Source: a bacterium 210917-SL.2.15 (GTDB lineage Bacteria; Bacillota; Clostridia; Oscillospirales; Oscillospiraceae). From it: a stretch of DNA of 64,000 bases. Within the stretch, counting starts at the first letter, position 1. Each line of letters begins with the position of its first letter. The translations under genes and the position numbers were made by a program. This document shows positions 1 through 9,241 of this stretch, in pieces. The notes below the pieces were generated by a model, which saw only the letters and a program-made list of their open reading frames with translations, did no database searches and was not told the origin of the DNA. The stretch is from NCBI GenBank assembly GCA_020555605.1, contig JAJCJC010000002.1:124001-188000 (forward strand). Direction: 5' to 3'.

Positions 1-1488
1 GCAGGCATCCGCGCCGCCGGTGGCACACCGGTGGAGTTCCCCGCCATCGCCGTATGCGACGGCATCGCCATGGGGCATGTGGGCATGAAATACTCTCTGG
101 TCACCCGCGACCTGATCGCCGACTCCACTGAGGCCATGGCTATGGCCCATCAGTTCGACGGCCTGGTGATGATCCCCAACTGCGACAAAAACGTGCCGGG
201 CCTGCTGATGGCCGCCGCCCGCGTCAACGTGCCCACCATCTTTGTCTCCGGCGGTCCCATGCTGGCCGGCCGGCTCAACGACGGCCGCCGCACCTGCCTG
301 AGCCATATGTTCGAAGCCGTAGGCGCTTATTATGCCGACAAATTGGATGAAGCAGGCGTGGAGGAATACGAAGAAAATGCCTGCCCCACCTGCGGCTCCT
401 GCTCGGGCATGTACACCGCCAACTCCATGAACTGCCTAACCGAAGCCATCGGCATGGCCCTTCGGGGCAACGGCACCGTTCCCGCCGTCTACTCCGCCCG
501 CCTGCGTCTGGCCAAGCATACCGGCATGAAGATCATGGAACTGGTGGAAAAGGACATCCGCCCCCGGGACATCATGACCGAGGCCGCTTTCCACAACGCC
601 GAAACCATCGACATGGCCCTGGGCTGCTCTACCAACACCATGCTCCATCTGCCCGCCATTGCCCACGAATGCGGCATTGAGCTGTCTTTCGATATGGCCA
701 ACGAGATCAGCGCCAAGACCCCCAACCTGTGTCACCTGGCGCCCGCCGGCGACACCTTCATGGAAGATCTCGACCGGGCCGGCGGCGTATACGCCGTCAT
801 GGCCGAGCTGGCCAAGGCCAATCTGCTCGACACCACGCTACTGACCTGCACCGGCAAAACCGTGGCCGAAAACCTCTCCGGTGTTACCAACCGCGATCCC
901 GAACTGATCCGTCCCATCGACAACCCCTATTCCAAAACCGGCGGCATCGCCGTGCTGAAAGGCAATCTGGCCCCCGACGGCTGCGTGGTCAAACAGAGTG
1001 CCGTGGCCCAGGAAATGATGGTGCACGAAGGCCCCGCCCGGGTGTTTGACTGCGAGGACGACGCCATCAAAGCCATTTATGCCGGCAAAATTGTGGCAGG
1101 CGACGTGGTCATCATCCGTTACGAAGGCCCCAAGGGCGGCCCCGGCATGCGCGAAATGCTCAACCCCACCAGCGCTATTGCCGGCATGGGACTGGACAAG
1201 GAAGTGGCCCTGATCACCGACGGTCGTTTCTCCGGCGCCACCCGCGGCGCTTCCATCGGCCATGTGTCCCCGGAAGCCGCTTCCGGCGGTCCCATCGGCC
1301 TGGTGCAGGAGGGCGACATCATCGCCATCGATATTCCCAATCGTTCTATCTGCATGAAAGTGAGCGAAGAAGAGCTTGCCCGCCGTCAGGAGACGTGGAT
1401 CTGCCCTGAGCCGAAAATCAAAACCGGGTATCTTGCCCGGTATGCTAAAATGGTTTCTTCTGCAGACCGGGGAGCCATTCTGGAATAA
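1..1488 (+). CDS. ilvD: Dihydroxy-acid dehydratase IlvD, 5' end outside window
   Basis: The frame is open from base 1 and reads [20 protein letters not shown], so the start codon lies upstream and about 495 C-terminal residues are present. IlvD dehydrates 2,3-dihydroxy-acids to 2-keto acids, the third common step of valine, leucine and isoleucine synthesis, using an Fe-S cluster. Family landmarks are visible: [23 protein letters not shown], the cysteine-rich [21 protein letters not shown], and the C-terminal [19 protein letters not shown]. The C-terminus ends normally and is followed at once by a terminator, so this is probably the last gene of an upstream branched-chain operon. Confidence 0.96.
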   Translation, partial: AGIRAAGGTPVEFPAIAVCDGIAMGHVGMKYSLVTRDLIADSTEAMAMAHQFDGLVMIPNCDKNVPGLLMAAARVNVPTIFVSGGPMLAGRLNDGRRTCLSHMFEAVGAYYADKLDEAGVEEYEENACPTCGSCSGMYTANSMNCLTEAIGMALRGNGTVPAVYSARLRLAKHTGMKIMELVEKDIRPRDIMTEAAFHNAETIDMALGCSTNTMLHLPAIAHECGIELSFDMANEISAKTPNLCHLAPAGDTFMEDLDRAGGVYAVMAELAKANLLDTTLLTCTGKTVAENLSGVTNRDPELIRPIDNPYSKTGGIAVLKGNLAPDGCVVKQSAVAQEMMVHEGPARVFDCEDDAIKAIYAGKIVAGDVVIIRYEGPKGGPGMREMLNPTSAIAGMGLDKEVALITDGRFSGATRGASIGHVSPEAASGGPIGLVQEGDIIAIDIPNRSICMKVSEEELARRQETWICPEPKIKTGYLARYAKMVSSADRGAILE

Positions 1489-1520
1489 TCGCACATCCTC
1501 CACCAGCAGACAAGTATGGC

Positions 1521-1557
1521 AAAAGGGACAGCGCCAATCATGGCGCCGTCCCTTTTT
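1521..1557. terminator. Bidirectional hairpin terminator after ilvD
   Basis: GGGACAGCGCCA and TGGCGCCGTCCC form a stem with a four-base loop, with As on the left and five Ts on the right. It can end ilvD transcription rightwards and the SMR gene leftwards. Confidence 0.8.
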
Positions 1558-1879
1558 CAGTGGCCGGAAGTCATCTTCAGTCCCAGGATACCCGTCAGCA
1601 GCAGCGCTACGAAAAAAAATGCGCAGTGCCATGGCCGGTTCCCGAAACAGCGCGATGCCCATGATCACCGCGCCCGACGCACCGATGCCCGTCCATATGG
1701 CATAAGATGTGCCCAGAGGCAGCACCTTGGTGGCCTGTGCCAACAAGATAAAACTTGCAGCCATTCCCCCCCAGCGTCAAAACCGTATATCCCGATTTTG
1801 AAAACCCGTCGGACAGTTTCATGAACGTGGACCAAAACACCTCCAATCCACCTGCCAGTACCAAATAAACCCAAGCCAT
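1557..1879 (-). pseudogene. SMR (EmrE/SugE-type) exporter with two frameshifts
   Basis: Translation from 1879 gives MAWVYLVLAGGLEVFWSTFM and continues to LTLGG, which is typical of a small multidrug resistance transporter with its membrane glutamate. The frame then breaks in a run of seven Gs near 1771. Dropping one G restores MAASFILLAQATKVLPLGTS and LFREPAMALRIFF. A run of eight Ts near 1610 breaks it again; dropping one T restores VALLLTGILGLKMTSGH and a stop at 1557. The start has a strong GGAGG site. Corrected length (about 107 residues) is normal for SMR. Both lesions are +1 in homopolymers, so sequencing error is as likely as real decay. SugE-type guanidinium export is possible but unproven. 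Confidence 0.8.
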
Positions 1880-1918
1880 TGTTTTTTCCTCCTGTTTCCG
1901 ATCCTGCCCGCTGGTAAA

Positions 1919-1970
1919 GGGGCAAAAAAAGAACGCCTGCCCCTCTGTCTTCTAAGGCCTATCGACAGAG
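1919..1970 (-). promoter_or_regulatory. Tandem hairpins in the leader of the SMR gene
   Basis: On the minus strand CTCTGTC...GACAGAG (1943-1970) is followed directly by GGGGCA...TGCCCC (1919-1943), about 40 bases upstream of the SMR start. SMR genes are often under guanidine riboswitches, but I do not see the conserved motifs of those classes, so this is only a structured leader. Confidence 0.35.
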
Positions 1971-2113
1971 AAACAAACGCTGATTCGCACCCGGCGGCGC
2001 ACAGGATCGAATTTTTCCTGAATATAGCACAGACCGCCGCGGACGTCAAGTCTGTTTTTCGGATGCAACAGTCCTGTTTCATGTTTCCTGCGCCGCAGTG
2101 CAGATTTCTCTCC

Positions 2114-2142
2114 TTGTGCAAAGCACTGCATCATGGTATACT
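2114..2142 (+). promoter_or_regulatory. Sigma-70-type promoter for the DUF975 gene
   Basis: TTGTGC and TATACT are separated by exactly 17 bases, about 85 bases upstream of the DUF975 start at 2226. Confidence 0.6.
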
Positions 2143-2225
2143 ATAATCAGTAATTCCAAAATCACAATGTGCTTTGCAGGCCTATCATCGCATGCCCGTA
2201 TCGATTTCAGAAAGGAAGATTATTT

Positions 2226-3185
2226 ATGGTCATTGACCGCCCACAGGCGAAACAAGCCGCCCGGAACCTGATGCGAACCGCCCGTATCAGCCCATACCAG
2301 ATCGGGCTTTTATACGTTATTATCATCTTTGCCCTCAGTGCTTTTGAGCAGATCATGCTGCAGCTGTTCGGCATTCCCTATTACCTGTCTTACTCCTATT
2401 ACTCCGCAGTTTTGATGCCAAGTCCCATTAACTGGTTTATCACCATTCTGGTCTGGCTGATTTCCATCGTCTTGGCTGCAGGTTTCTCCACCTATTGCCT
2501 GGCGATCCGCCGAGGCAAAGAAATGCCCCTGACCACCCTGTTTGACGGGTTTTCCATTGCAGGCAAAGTGATCCTGCTGGAAATTGTCGCGAGCATTTTT
2601 ATTTTTCTGTGGAGTCTGCTGTTTATCATTCCCGGCATCATCGCCATATACCGCTACCGCTTTGCCTTGTATAACCTGCTGGAAAACCCCGACCTCGGTA
2701 TTCTGGAAGCCATCAATCTGAGCAAAGAGCAGACCTACGGCTACAAATGGCAGCTTTTTGTGCTGGACCTGTCCTTCCTGGGCTGGGTGATCCTCGGTGT
2801 GTTCACTATGGGGTTCCTCGGCATCTGGCTGATTCCCTATATGTCTTTGACCGACATCGCTTTCTACGACACGATCTGCGCCGAAAAAGGCATGACTGCC
2901 GGCGGCGGAGACGACCGGTACACTTCTGGCCCACACAACGGCCCATATAACCCGCCTCCTGCTTCTTCCGGCAGCTGGGACCACGCAGGCAGCCAATGGA
3001 ATACCACACCCCACAGCACGCCGCAGACCCCCCCTTCCGCATTGGACAACGGAAGTCCATCGGCAGAGGAGCCGCAGCCGCCTCAAACGTCATCCGCCGG
3101 CACGCCCGGAACCGGCCCGGAGCCGTGGGAACGCCCGCAAAAACCTGATCCCTGGTCCGATTCCGAACACAAACCGCACGAATGA
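2226..3185 (+). CDS. DUF975 family membrane protein with proline-rich tail
   Basis: The protein has 319 residues; the ATG at 2226 follows AGGAAG. It starts MVIDRPQAKQAARNLMRTAR, then has about five to six hydrophobic segments (near residues 27-50, 70-95, 115-145, 180-215). It carries the YRFALYNLLENPDLGILEAI region that resembles DUF975 proteins, which are of unknown function. The last roughly 90 residues are hydrophilic and rich in Pro, Ser and Gly (PPPASSGS, TPQTPPSAL), probably a disordered tail. It stands alone between its own promoter and a terminator. A role in membrane or envelope biology is only inferred. Confidence 0.75.
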   Translation: MVIDRPQAKQAARNLMRTARISPYQIGLLYVIIIFALSAFEQIMLQLFGIPYYLSYSYYSAVLMPSPINWFITILVWLISIVLAAGFSTYCLAIRRGKEMPLTTLFDGFSIAGKVILLEIVASIFIFLWSLLFIIPGIIAIYRYRFALYNLLENPDLGILEAINLSKEQTYGYKWQLFVLDLSFLGWVILGVFTMGFLGIWLIPYMSLTDIAFYDTICAEKGMTAGGGDDRYTSGPHNGPYNPPPASSGSWDHAGSQWNTTPHSTPQTPPSALDNGSPSAEEPQPPQTSSAGTPGTGPEPWERPQKPDPWSDSEHKPHE

Positions 3186-3194
3186 TATCCATGA

Positions 3195-3230
3195 AAAGGA
3201 GCCGCCCGTTTGGGCGGCTCCTTTGATTTT
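3195..3230. terminator. Terminator between DUF975 gene and bcp
   Basis: GGAGCCGCCC-GTTT-GGGCGGCTCC followed by TTTGATTTT, in the gap between convergent genes. Confidence 0.85.
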
Positions 3231-3274
3231 GTTTCGGATATTTTAAATCAAATATCGCTATTTGTATTCTATTT

Positions 3275-3730
3275 TCAGCCGAGATATTCCAAAATCTCCC
3301 CGGCATTGGCGTCCGGCTTAACCTTCTCCTTGGCCCATTCGATTACGCCGTTTTCGTCGATGACATAAGTCGTGCGGACCACCCCCATGCTCGTCTTGCC
3401 GCACATCGTCTTTTCATGCCATACACCGTAGGCCTGGATCGCCTGCAACTCCGGGTCGGAAAGCAACAGGAACGGCAGGTCATATTTTGCGGCAAACCGA
3501 CCATGGGATGCGGCGCTGTCCTTACTGACGCCGATCACCACGGCCCCCTTCTCCTGAAAGGCTGCATAATTTGCGCCAAAGGCGCAGGCCTGCTTGGTGC
3601 AGCCCGCAGTGTTGTCCTTGGGGTAAAAATACAGCACCACTTTCTTCCCCTGAAAATCCTTCAGGGAAACCAGGTTCCCATCCTTGTCCGGCAGGGTAAA
3701 CTCCGGTGCTTTTGTTCCAACTTGCAGCAT
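3275..3730 (-). CDS. bcp: Thioredoxin-dependent peroxiredoxin, Bcp/PrxQ type
   Basis: The protein has 151 residues, the usual PrxQ length. It reduces hydroperoxides through a peroxidatic cysteine regenerated by thioredoxin. The signature LYFYPKDNTAGCTKQACAFG contains the peroxidatic Cys and, five residues on, the likely resolving Cys of the PrxQ alpha-2 type. The end (TTYVIDENGVIEWAKEKVKP) is also typical. A GGAGC site precedes the ATG. It is a few bases downstream of yaaA on the same strand, so the two probably form a peroxide-defence unit. Confidence 0.93.
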   Translation of the reverse strand: MLQVGTKAPEFTLPDKDGNLVSLKDFQGKKVVLYFYPKDNTAGCTKQACAFGANYAAFQEKGAVVIGVSKDSAASHGRFAAKYDLPFLLLSDPELQAIQAYGVWHEKTMCGKTSMGVVRTTYVIDENGVIEWAKEKVKPDANAGEILEYLG

Positions 3731-3734
3731 GGTA

Positions 3735-4481
3735 TCATGCTCCTTTCACAAAGATAAAATGATCCGGCGAGGATGCCGCCGCGTCAAAGGAAAACCCGAA
3801 GCGGTCAAAGCCGCGCATCTCCTCTGGTTCCTGGGCCTGGCGCTCAGCCAGATAGCGCACCATGGCGCCCCGCGCCATTTTGGCCTGCGTGGCTTTTTCC
3901 CGGCGCTTTCCGCCCGTCTCCTCGGCAAAGGTACACTCCACCCATCGCCGCTGCGTCCCCCAATAGGGCCGCACAGCTTTACTGTACTCCTGAGATGCCA
4001 GATTCACAAGGCACGCATCCTCCGCCGCCAGCATCTCCGCCAGCGATGCACCCCAGAATTCGTAGAGCGTACTGCAGCGAAACCCCGCCAGCTTTGCCTG
4101 CATTTCCAAGCGGTATGGCTCCACACCGTCAAAGGGGCGCAGCAGACCGTAAAACCCGGACAGGATGCGGAGGTGCTCCTGCACATAGGAAAGCTCTCGT
4201 TCCGTGAACACATTGGGCGCCATGTAGCGATACTGGATGCCATCATAGGAAAACAGGGCCGGCGTTTGGGCGCGGCGCAGATCCATATGGCGGATACGCT
4301 CAAAATTCAGCGCGGCAATGGTGTCGTTACAGCGCCACAGTGCGCGGCACTGGTCATAGCCCAGCGTCTGAAGGTACGCTCTCAGTTCCTCCGCCTGCTC
4401 CAGAAACTGCGGCGCCGCCGCAGCGGCAAAGCTGTCGCTGTCCCGGCGCATTTTTTTGGCCGGTGAAATGATAAGCCGCAC
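3735..4481 (-). CDS. yaaA: Peroxide stress protein YaaA (UPF0246/DUF328)
   Basis: It starts at a GTG (4481) ten bases after GGAGG and reads (M)RLIISPAKKMRRDSDS, the characteristic YaaA N-terminus; upstream ATG codons in this frame lack family sequence. The protein has 248 residues, normal for the family. Other landmarks are ALWRCNDTIAALNFERIRHM, ALFSYDGIQYRYMAPNVFT, ILSGFYGLLRPFDGVEPYRLEM and the C-terminal GFDRFGFSFD. In E. coli YaaA limits free iron and DNA damage under hydrogen peroxide stress. Its immediate partner bcp fits this role. Confidence 0.9.
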   Translation of the reverse strand: MRLIISPAKKMRRDSDSFAAAAAPQFLEQAEELRAYLQTLGYDQCRALWRCNDTIAALNFERIRHMDLRRAQTPALFSYDGIQYRYMAPNVFTERELSYVQEHLRILSGFYGLLRPFDGVEPYRLEMQAKLAGFRCSTLYEFWGASLAEMLAAEDACLVNLASQEYSKAVRPYWGTQRRWVECTFAEETGGKRREKATQAKMARGAMVRYLAERQAQEPEEMRGFDRFGFSFDAAASSPDHFIFVKGA

Positions 4482-4743
4482 AAAGCCTGTCCTCCTTTCT
4501 CGGCACAACACGCTCGCTCTGAGCGCTGCCGCGCTGGTTTCGTTCATCATACCGAATCCCGCCACCCCCGTCAAGTGACGAAAGCAACAATTTGCGGAGA
4601 AAGCAAAGGGCCATTTTGCCCGAATCTTTTTCTTCTCCGGAATATGGACTGCGGCCACAATGAACACAGAAAATCAGGAAGCAACCGTCTGATCCGCTTT
4701 TGTCACAATAGAGCAGTGCCACAGTTGTCAGTGAACATAAAAA

Positions 4744-4782
4744 CAAAAAACAACGACTTGTTTGAACAAGTCGTTGTTTTTT
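4744..4782 (-). terminator. Terminator of the serine tRNA pair
   Basis: CAACGACTTGTT and AACAAGTCGTTG form a 12-bp stem with a T tract on the minus-strand side, right after the tRNA-Ser CCA end. The preceding stretch 4482-4743 upstream of yaaA shows no gene. Confidence 0.85.
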
Positions 4783-4872
4783 GGCGCAGAAGGAGGGATT
4801 TGAACCCTCGCGCCGGTTTCCCGGCCTACTCCCTTAGCAGGGGAGCCCCTTCGGCCTCTTGGGTACTTCTGC
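4782..4872 (-). tRNA. tRNA-Ser (GCT)
   Basis: This is a class II tRNA of about 91 bases with encoded CCA. The acceptor GCAGAAG pairs with CTTCTGC, the anticodon loop reads CTGCTAA (anticodon GCT), there is a long variable arm, and the T loop is GTTCAAATC. Confidence 0.95.
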
Positions 4873-4917
4873 AGGTCGAATGGATTGCTTGGCACAATTC
4901 CGTTTTGCATTTGCGTA

Positions 4918-5005
4918 TGGCGGAGAGGGTGGGATTCGAACCCACGGAAACTTGCGCTTCGCCGGTTTTCAAGACCGGTGCCTTCAACCGCTCGGCCACC
5001 TCTCC
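4918..5005 (-). tRNA. tRNA-Ser (TGA)
   Basis: The acceptor GGAGAGG pairs with CCTCTCC, the anticodon loop is CTTGAAA (anticodon TGA), a long variable arm and the GGTTCGAATCC T arm are present, and CCA is encoded. It lies 45 bases upstream of tRNA-Ser(GCT) on the same strand. Confidence 0.95.
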
Positions 5006-5169
5006 ATGTCTGAACCCCCACATTGCGCCTAAACGCAGGATATACTTTACCACAAACCAAAGCGCTTGTCAACCAACAACGCTCTTTTTCTCCCGAAATT
5101 TTTTTCACTTTCTTATAAATTCCCTCTTGCTTTTTACTTTCAACTATGGTATTATAAGCAAGCTGACAT

Positions 5170-5246
5170 CCGGGTGTGGCGAAGTTTGGTATCGCGCTTG
5201 AATGGGGTTCAAGAGGCCTTGAGTTCGAATCTCAACACTCGGACCA
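5170..5246 (+). tRNA. tRNA-Pro (GGG)
   Basis: The acceptor CCGGGTG pairs with CACTCGG (one G-T pair), the D stem is GCGA/TCGC, the anticodon stem CTTGA/TCAAG has loop ATGGGGT (anticodon GGG), then GAGTTCGAATCTC and encoded CCA. It is divergent from the serine tRNAs. Confidence 0.94.
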
Positions 5247-5255
5247 GTTCTGATA

Positions 5256-5305
5256 ATCCGAACTACATTATCCAAGTGGGTAATGTAGTTCGGATTTATT
5301 ATTTT
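5256..5305 (+). terminator. Terminator after tRNA-Pro
   Basis: A perfect 15-bp stem (ATCCGAACTACATTA/TAATGTAGTTCGGAT) is followed by TTATTATTTTTAT. Confidence 0.88.
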
Positions 5306-5422
5306 TATCAACAGTATTCTTTGGCAAGTAAAGGCAGGAAATAATTTTCCTGCCCTTGTTGTTTCACCGTTTGTCTGATAGAATTCTGATATTCAAAAAA
5401 GAAAGCGAGATGAATTCTATCA

Positions 5423-5993
5423 ATGTATTTTCCGGACAATATGAATTTCCAATATTTTTTTTGGCACATATCCCGGCTACTTTTTACAGGCCCTCCCGAT
5501 TGCGCTATTCGCCGGGATTGTCTATGTAATATACAAGAGAAGAACCGTAAGCTCTATTGCAAAAACAATTCTGCCATCATTCTTTGTGTGCTATATTGCA
5601 GGTCTCTTATGCTTGACCTTGTTTAATTCTTTATTAGGGGACATGTACTATTTTCTGTTGTACCATATGCCCAGTGAAAGTAGTCATCATTGGTTCCACT
5701 TTGCATATAACTTTGTCCCTGCCTTTCATCGATATTTTAGCTCGGAAAATATGGGTAATATTATTATGTTTCTTCCTTTCGGGGTTCTTTATCCATTGTA
5801 TCAGAAAAACAGCACATGCCTGCGGACAATCTTAGCAGGAATTTGCGTTTCACTTGGAATTGAACTGTTGCAACCAATTTTCGCCCGGAGTTTTGATGTC
5901 AATGATATTATTTTGAATGGGATTGGCATCGTTGTGTCTGCAGTATTCTTTTTTGTGGTGAAAAGACTAATTTTTATTTTATCACGGAGGTAA
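5423..5993 (+). pseudogene. VanZ-like family protein with one frameshift
   Basis: The first part reads MYFPDNMNFQYFFWHIS and the second, in another frame, GYFLQALPIALFAGIVYVIY and on to a normal VanZ-like end (ENMGNIIMFLPFGVLYPL, SLGIELLQPIFARSFDVNDI). Removing one C from the CCC at 5472-5474 joins them into about 189 residues with four to five membrane helices. VanZ-like proteins are integral membrane proteins, some conferring low-level teicoplanin resistance; the role here is unknown. The gene is AT-rich compared with its neighbours, so it may be acquired. The +1 in a short homopolymer could be a sequencing error. Confidence 0.72.
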
Positions 5994-5996
5994 ACA

Positions 5997-6035
5997 GAGG
6001 CGGGAGTACCTCGAATGGTGTTCCCGCCTGAGCGT
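5997..6035 (+). terminator. Possible terminator after the VanZ-like gene
   Basis: AGGCGGGA...TCCCGCCT forms a stem about five bases after the VanZ-like stop, followed by GAGCGTTTCT; the T tract is weak. Confidence 0.4.
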
Positions 6036-6131
6036 TTCTATTACACCACACTAACCCGATTGCCGACCACTTCATATCTTTCTCTGCAGCCAGGCAGTAA
6101 TTTGCAGGTAATATTATATGAATCGAAACAC

Positions 6132-6162
6132 AAAAAGGGCCGGGAAACTCCCGGCCCTTTTC
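6132..6162. terminator. Bidirectional terminator below the SDR gene
   Basis: AAAAGGGCCGGGA and TCCCGGCCCTTTT form a strong stem between the VanZ-like gene and the minus-strand SDR gene. Confidence 0.85.
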
Positions 6163-6177
6163 ACTATTTTTATTTTG

Positions 6178-6969
6178 TTATGCCCCCATAGTCGAAGTTT
6201 CGGGCAACGTGCTGCCGCCATCGATCACGATCTGTGCACCGGTGATATAGCTGGATTCGTAGCAGCCAAGGAAAGCTGCCAACTCGCCAATTTCTTCCGG
6301 CCGTGCCAGCCGCTTCAAAGGAACACCCGCAGCAATTCCATCGATAACGCTCTCCGGGTTCTCCGGGCAGGACTGCTTGGCCATTCCCTCCACCATGGGC
6401 GTACGCACATAGCCCGGGCAAATGGCATTCACGGTAATATTATAATCGGCCATTTCCCGCGCAACGGCTTTGGTAAAGCCAACCAGCGCCGCCTTGGACA
6501 TAGCGTAAGCTGCCTCTCCGGGATCGGCCACCATATCGCCGGTGACCGAACTCATAACGACGATCTTGCCTTCCCGCTTGGCCATCATAATAGGTGCAAT
6601 CGCCCGGGTCACATTCCAGACGCCCTTGATATTGATATCGATGTGATAGTCCCGATCCTCGTCACTGGAAGAAAGCAAATCGCCCAGGACACATACACCG
6701 GCATTGTTCACCAAGACATCGATCGTACCATAGGTATCCAGTGCATTTTTCACTAGATTGAGCACACTCTCCTTATCCGTCACATCCGTACGGACGCCAA
6801 TTGCTTCGTAACCGGCAGCGCGCAACTCCTCTGCAAATTCCAGAACCCGCGCGCCTCTGGCCGCCAGAACCAGTTTGGCGCCATACTTGGCATACACTTT
6901 GGCGATCCCCTCGCCAATTCCCTTGGATGCGCCGGTAATCACGGCGACTTTGCCTTCCAGCTTTCTCAT
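6178..6969 (-). CDS. Short-chain dehydrogenase/reductase (UcpA/FabG-like)
   Basis: The protein has 263 residues, a classical SDR. The nucleotide-binding GASKGIGEGIA is near residue 13, NNAGV near 89, the catalytic Ser in VMSSVTG and YAMSK (Tyr/Lys) near 156, and PGYVRTPM near 187. The aspartate pattern before the second strand is not clear enough to choose NAD or NADP. It resembles the UcpA/FabG branch; the substrate is not predictable. AAAGGATGG precedes the start. It is about 100 bases downstream of the flavodiiron gene on the same strand and may be co-transcribed, giving the region a redox enzyme that is not a canonical BMC alcohol dehydrogenase. Confidence 0.85.
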   Translation of the reverse strand: MRKLEGKVAVITGASKGIGEGIAKVYAKYGAKLVLAARGARVLEFAEELRAAGYEAIGVRTDVTDKESVLNLVKNALDTYGTIDVLVNNAGVCVLGDLLSSSDEDRDYHIDINIKGVWNVTRAIAPIMMAKREGKIVVMSSVTGDMVADPGEAAYAMSKAALVGFTKAVAREMADYNITVNAICPGYVRTPMVEGMAKQSCPENPESVIDGIAAGVPLKRLARPEEIGELAAFLGCYESSYITGAQIVIDGGSTLPETSTMGA

Positions 6970-7071
6970 GAATATTTCCCATCCTTTCGTTTGATACCAG
7001 ATTCGACAAGCGAATCCAAGCGGGACCCGGAACGCTTTTGAAAAGCGTTCCGGACAGCCTCCCTCTAATGT

Positions 7072-9144
7072 TTATCCCTGCTGAATAAAATCCGAGGCAC
7101 CGTGCTTGCACAACGGACAGACATAATCTGCCGGCAGCTCGTCGCCTTCATATACATAACCGCAGATCCTGCACACCCAACTCTTTTTCTTCGGCTCTGC
7201 AGGGGCTGCGGGCGCAATACGCTCAAAATCGGCCACACCATGTTTGCAAATCGGGCAGATATAATCTGCCGGCAACGTTTCATTTTCATACACAAAGCCG
7301 CAGACCTTGCAGATCCAGCCCACCTTCGGCGTTTCCGTCATCGCAGCAGGCAACGGCTTGGGTTTAATATGCGCAAAATAGTATCCATAGGTCACGGACG
7401 GCTCGCTGGAGAGCACCCTCGCCGCAGTCACATCCGCAATAAACAGTGTGTGCGACCCACAGTCCTGAGATGCAATGACCTTTCCGGAAAGGACGGCATT
7501 CGTCGCTTCCTTCACATAATAGATCCCATTAGCCGTCCGCTCGGCATAGGTGCAGCCTTGAAACTTATCCGCAGTTTTTCCGCTCTGGAACCCGAAGCGC
7601 CGGAATAGTTCCATGGGAGCGTCCTCCGTCAGAACGGAAACGTTGAACTCCCCGGTTTTCAAAATCATATCGCGGGTGTAGTTGGCCTTATTGACTGCAA
7701 TAGTAATCCGTTTGGGCTGATCCGTCAGTTGACTGGCCGTGTTGATAATGCAGCCGTTGTCCTTGCTGCCATCCCGGGCCGTTAGAACAAACAGGCCATA
7801 GGAAAACTTCTGAAATGCAAGAGGATCCACTGGCGTGGCAGCGGCAGAGGGGGCCGCCGCTGCCGCCAGCATGGCCAGCAGCTCTGCGGGATTGCTGCGG
7901 AGCATGGAAATGACCTTTTCCTTGGAGGGAACCGCCGGCTTCGCGCCTGGGATCGTGGCAGCGATGGCATCCACCAGCGCGTCCACTTCCCCGCTCTGCC
8001 CTTCCTTCAAAGACGAGCGGATGGTCACTGTAGCGTCAATAAACTTAGTGCCGGGCAGCTGTTCCATCAGTCGGCGCATCTGCCCGCCGGCAGCAGGTGC
8101 CCAGGAACCGTTCTCCACAAGGGCCACCGTACGGTTCTGCAGGTTGTGGTTCACAATATCGTGCAGCAGATTCTCCATGGCGATGTAAATACCGGCATTG
8201 TAAGTCGCCGAAGCAAACACTAAATGGCTGTAACGGAACGCGGCTGCCAAAATCTCATCCGCCGCAGTATAAGAAGCGTCATACAACGCGACCTTGATGC
8301 CCCTCTCCGTCAGCTTGGCAGCCAAGATATCCGCCAAATTGGCGGTATTTCCGTAAATGGAACCATAGGCAATCACGACGCCGGTTTCCTCCGGCGTATA
8401 GGTTGCCCATTGGATATACTTTTCCAAGAACTGATTGAATTTCTTGCGCCAGACAAAACCATGCAGCGGGCAAACCATTTTGATCTCGATGCCGGAAGCC
8501 TTTTTCAGCACATCCTGTACCTGTTTGCCGTATTTGCCGACAATATTGGTATAATACCGGCGCGCTTCATCCAGATAATCGCCGAAGAAATCCACCTCGT
8601 CGGCAAACAGCGCACCATCCAGTGCGCCGAAAGTTCCAAACGCATCGGCAGAGAACAGAATTCTTTCGCCGATATCATACGTGACCATAACCTCGGGCCA
8701 ATGCACCATAGGTGCGGCCACAAAGGTAAAGGTATGCTGCCCCGTGCAGAACGTATCGCCTTCCGCCACCAGATGCAGCCGCACGCGCACGTTGAAATCA
8801 AAAAACTGCTCCATGATTTGCGCAACCTTTTCGTTGCACACAATCGTCACTTCCGGATATGCCTTGACCAAATCGCCCAGTGTGGCGGCATGATCCATCT
8901 CCATATGCAGCACGATCACATAATCCAGCCGGCGGCCGCCCAACACATGGGCCAGATTTTCCAAATACTGCCTGGAAGCCGACGCATCGACCGTGTCGAA
9001 TACTACGGTCTTTTCATCTAACAGCACATAGGAGTTATAGGATACGCCCTTCGGAATTCTGTATACACCCTCGAACAAGGCCAGACGGCGGTCATTGGCG
9101 CCGATCCAGTAATAATCTTTGGTAACCTTGCGAACATTGTACAT
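7072..9144 (-). CDS. Multidomain flavodiiron protein: diiron core, flavodoxin, flavin reductase, two rubredoxins
   Basis: The protein has 690 residues. Residues 1-250 are a metallo-beta-lactamase-like core with the diiron motif LHMEMDHAATLGDL and later PMVHWPEVM, SADAFG and PLHGFVW. Residues 255-400 are flavodoxin-like (IAYGSIYGNTANLA). Residues 440-610 are a flavin-reductase-like FMN domain. Two rubredoxins follow (CKVCGFVYENE...CPICKHG and CRICGYVYEGD...CPLCKHG). Flavodiiron proteins reduce O2 to water or NO to N2O, here with an internal electron chain. AAAGGAG precedes the ATG. Its place next to a glycyl-radical locus suggests O2 protection, which is inference. Confidence 0.93.
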   Translation of the reverse strand: MYNVRKVTKDYYWIGANDRRLALFEGVYRIPKGVSYNSYVLLDEKTVVFDTVDASASRQYLENLAHVLGGRRLDYVIVLHMEMDHAATLGDLVKAYPEVTIVCNEKVAQIMEQFFDFNVRVRLHLVAEGDTFCTGQHTFTFVAAPMVHWPEVMVTYDIGERILFSADAFGTFGALDGALFADEVDFFGDYLDEARRYYTNIVGKYGKQVQDVLKKASGIEIKMVCPLHGFVWRKKFNQFLEKYIQWATYTPEETGVVIAYGSIYGNTANLADILAAKLTERGIKVALYDASYTAADEILAAAFRYSHLVFASATYNAGIYIAMENLLHDIVNHNLQNRTVALVENGSWAPAAGGQMRRLMEQLPGTKFIDATVTIRSSLKEGQSGEVDALVDAIAATIPGAKPAVPSKEKVISMLRSNPAELLAMLAAAAAPSAAATPVDPLAFQKFSYGLFVLTARDGSKDNGCIINTASQLTDQPKRITIAVNKANYTRDMILKTGEFNVSVLTEDAPMELFRRFGFQSGKTADKFQGCTYAERTANGIYYVKEATNAVLSGKVIASQDCGSHTLFIADVTAARVLSSEPSVTYGYYFAHIKPKPLPAAMTETPKVGWICKVCGFVYENETLPADYICPICKHGVADFERIAPAAPAEPKKKSWVCRICGYVYEGDELPADYVCPLCKHGASDFIQQG

Positions 9145-9241
9145 GCTCTCGCAACTCCTTTCCCTTACATACCCCGCCGGAGTTTACCATCCTCCCGCGC
9201 ACAAAGGTGCAAAATCACTCAAACGAAACTATTTTACCAGA

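Noticed and set aside
838..1764. A 308-codon minus-strand frame spanning the end of ilvD
   Set aside because: Only its first 45 or so codons are real (middle of the frameshifted SMR gene); the rest is antisense to ilvD.
1880..2130. Guanidine riboswitch before the SMR gene
   Set aside because: Two hairpins exist but I do not find the conserved motifs of the guanidine classes I know.
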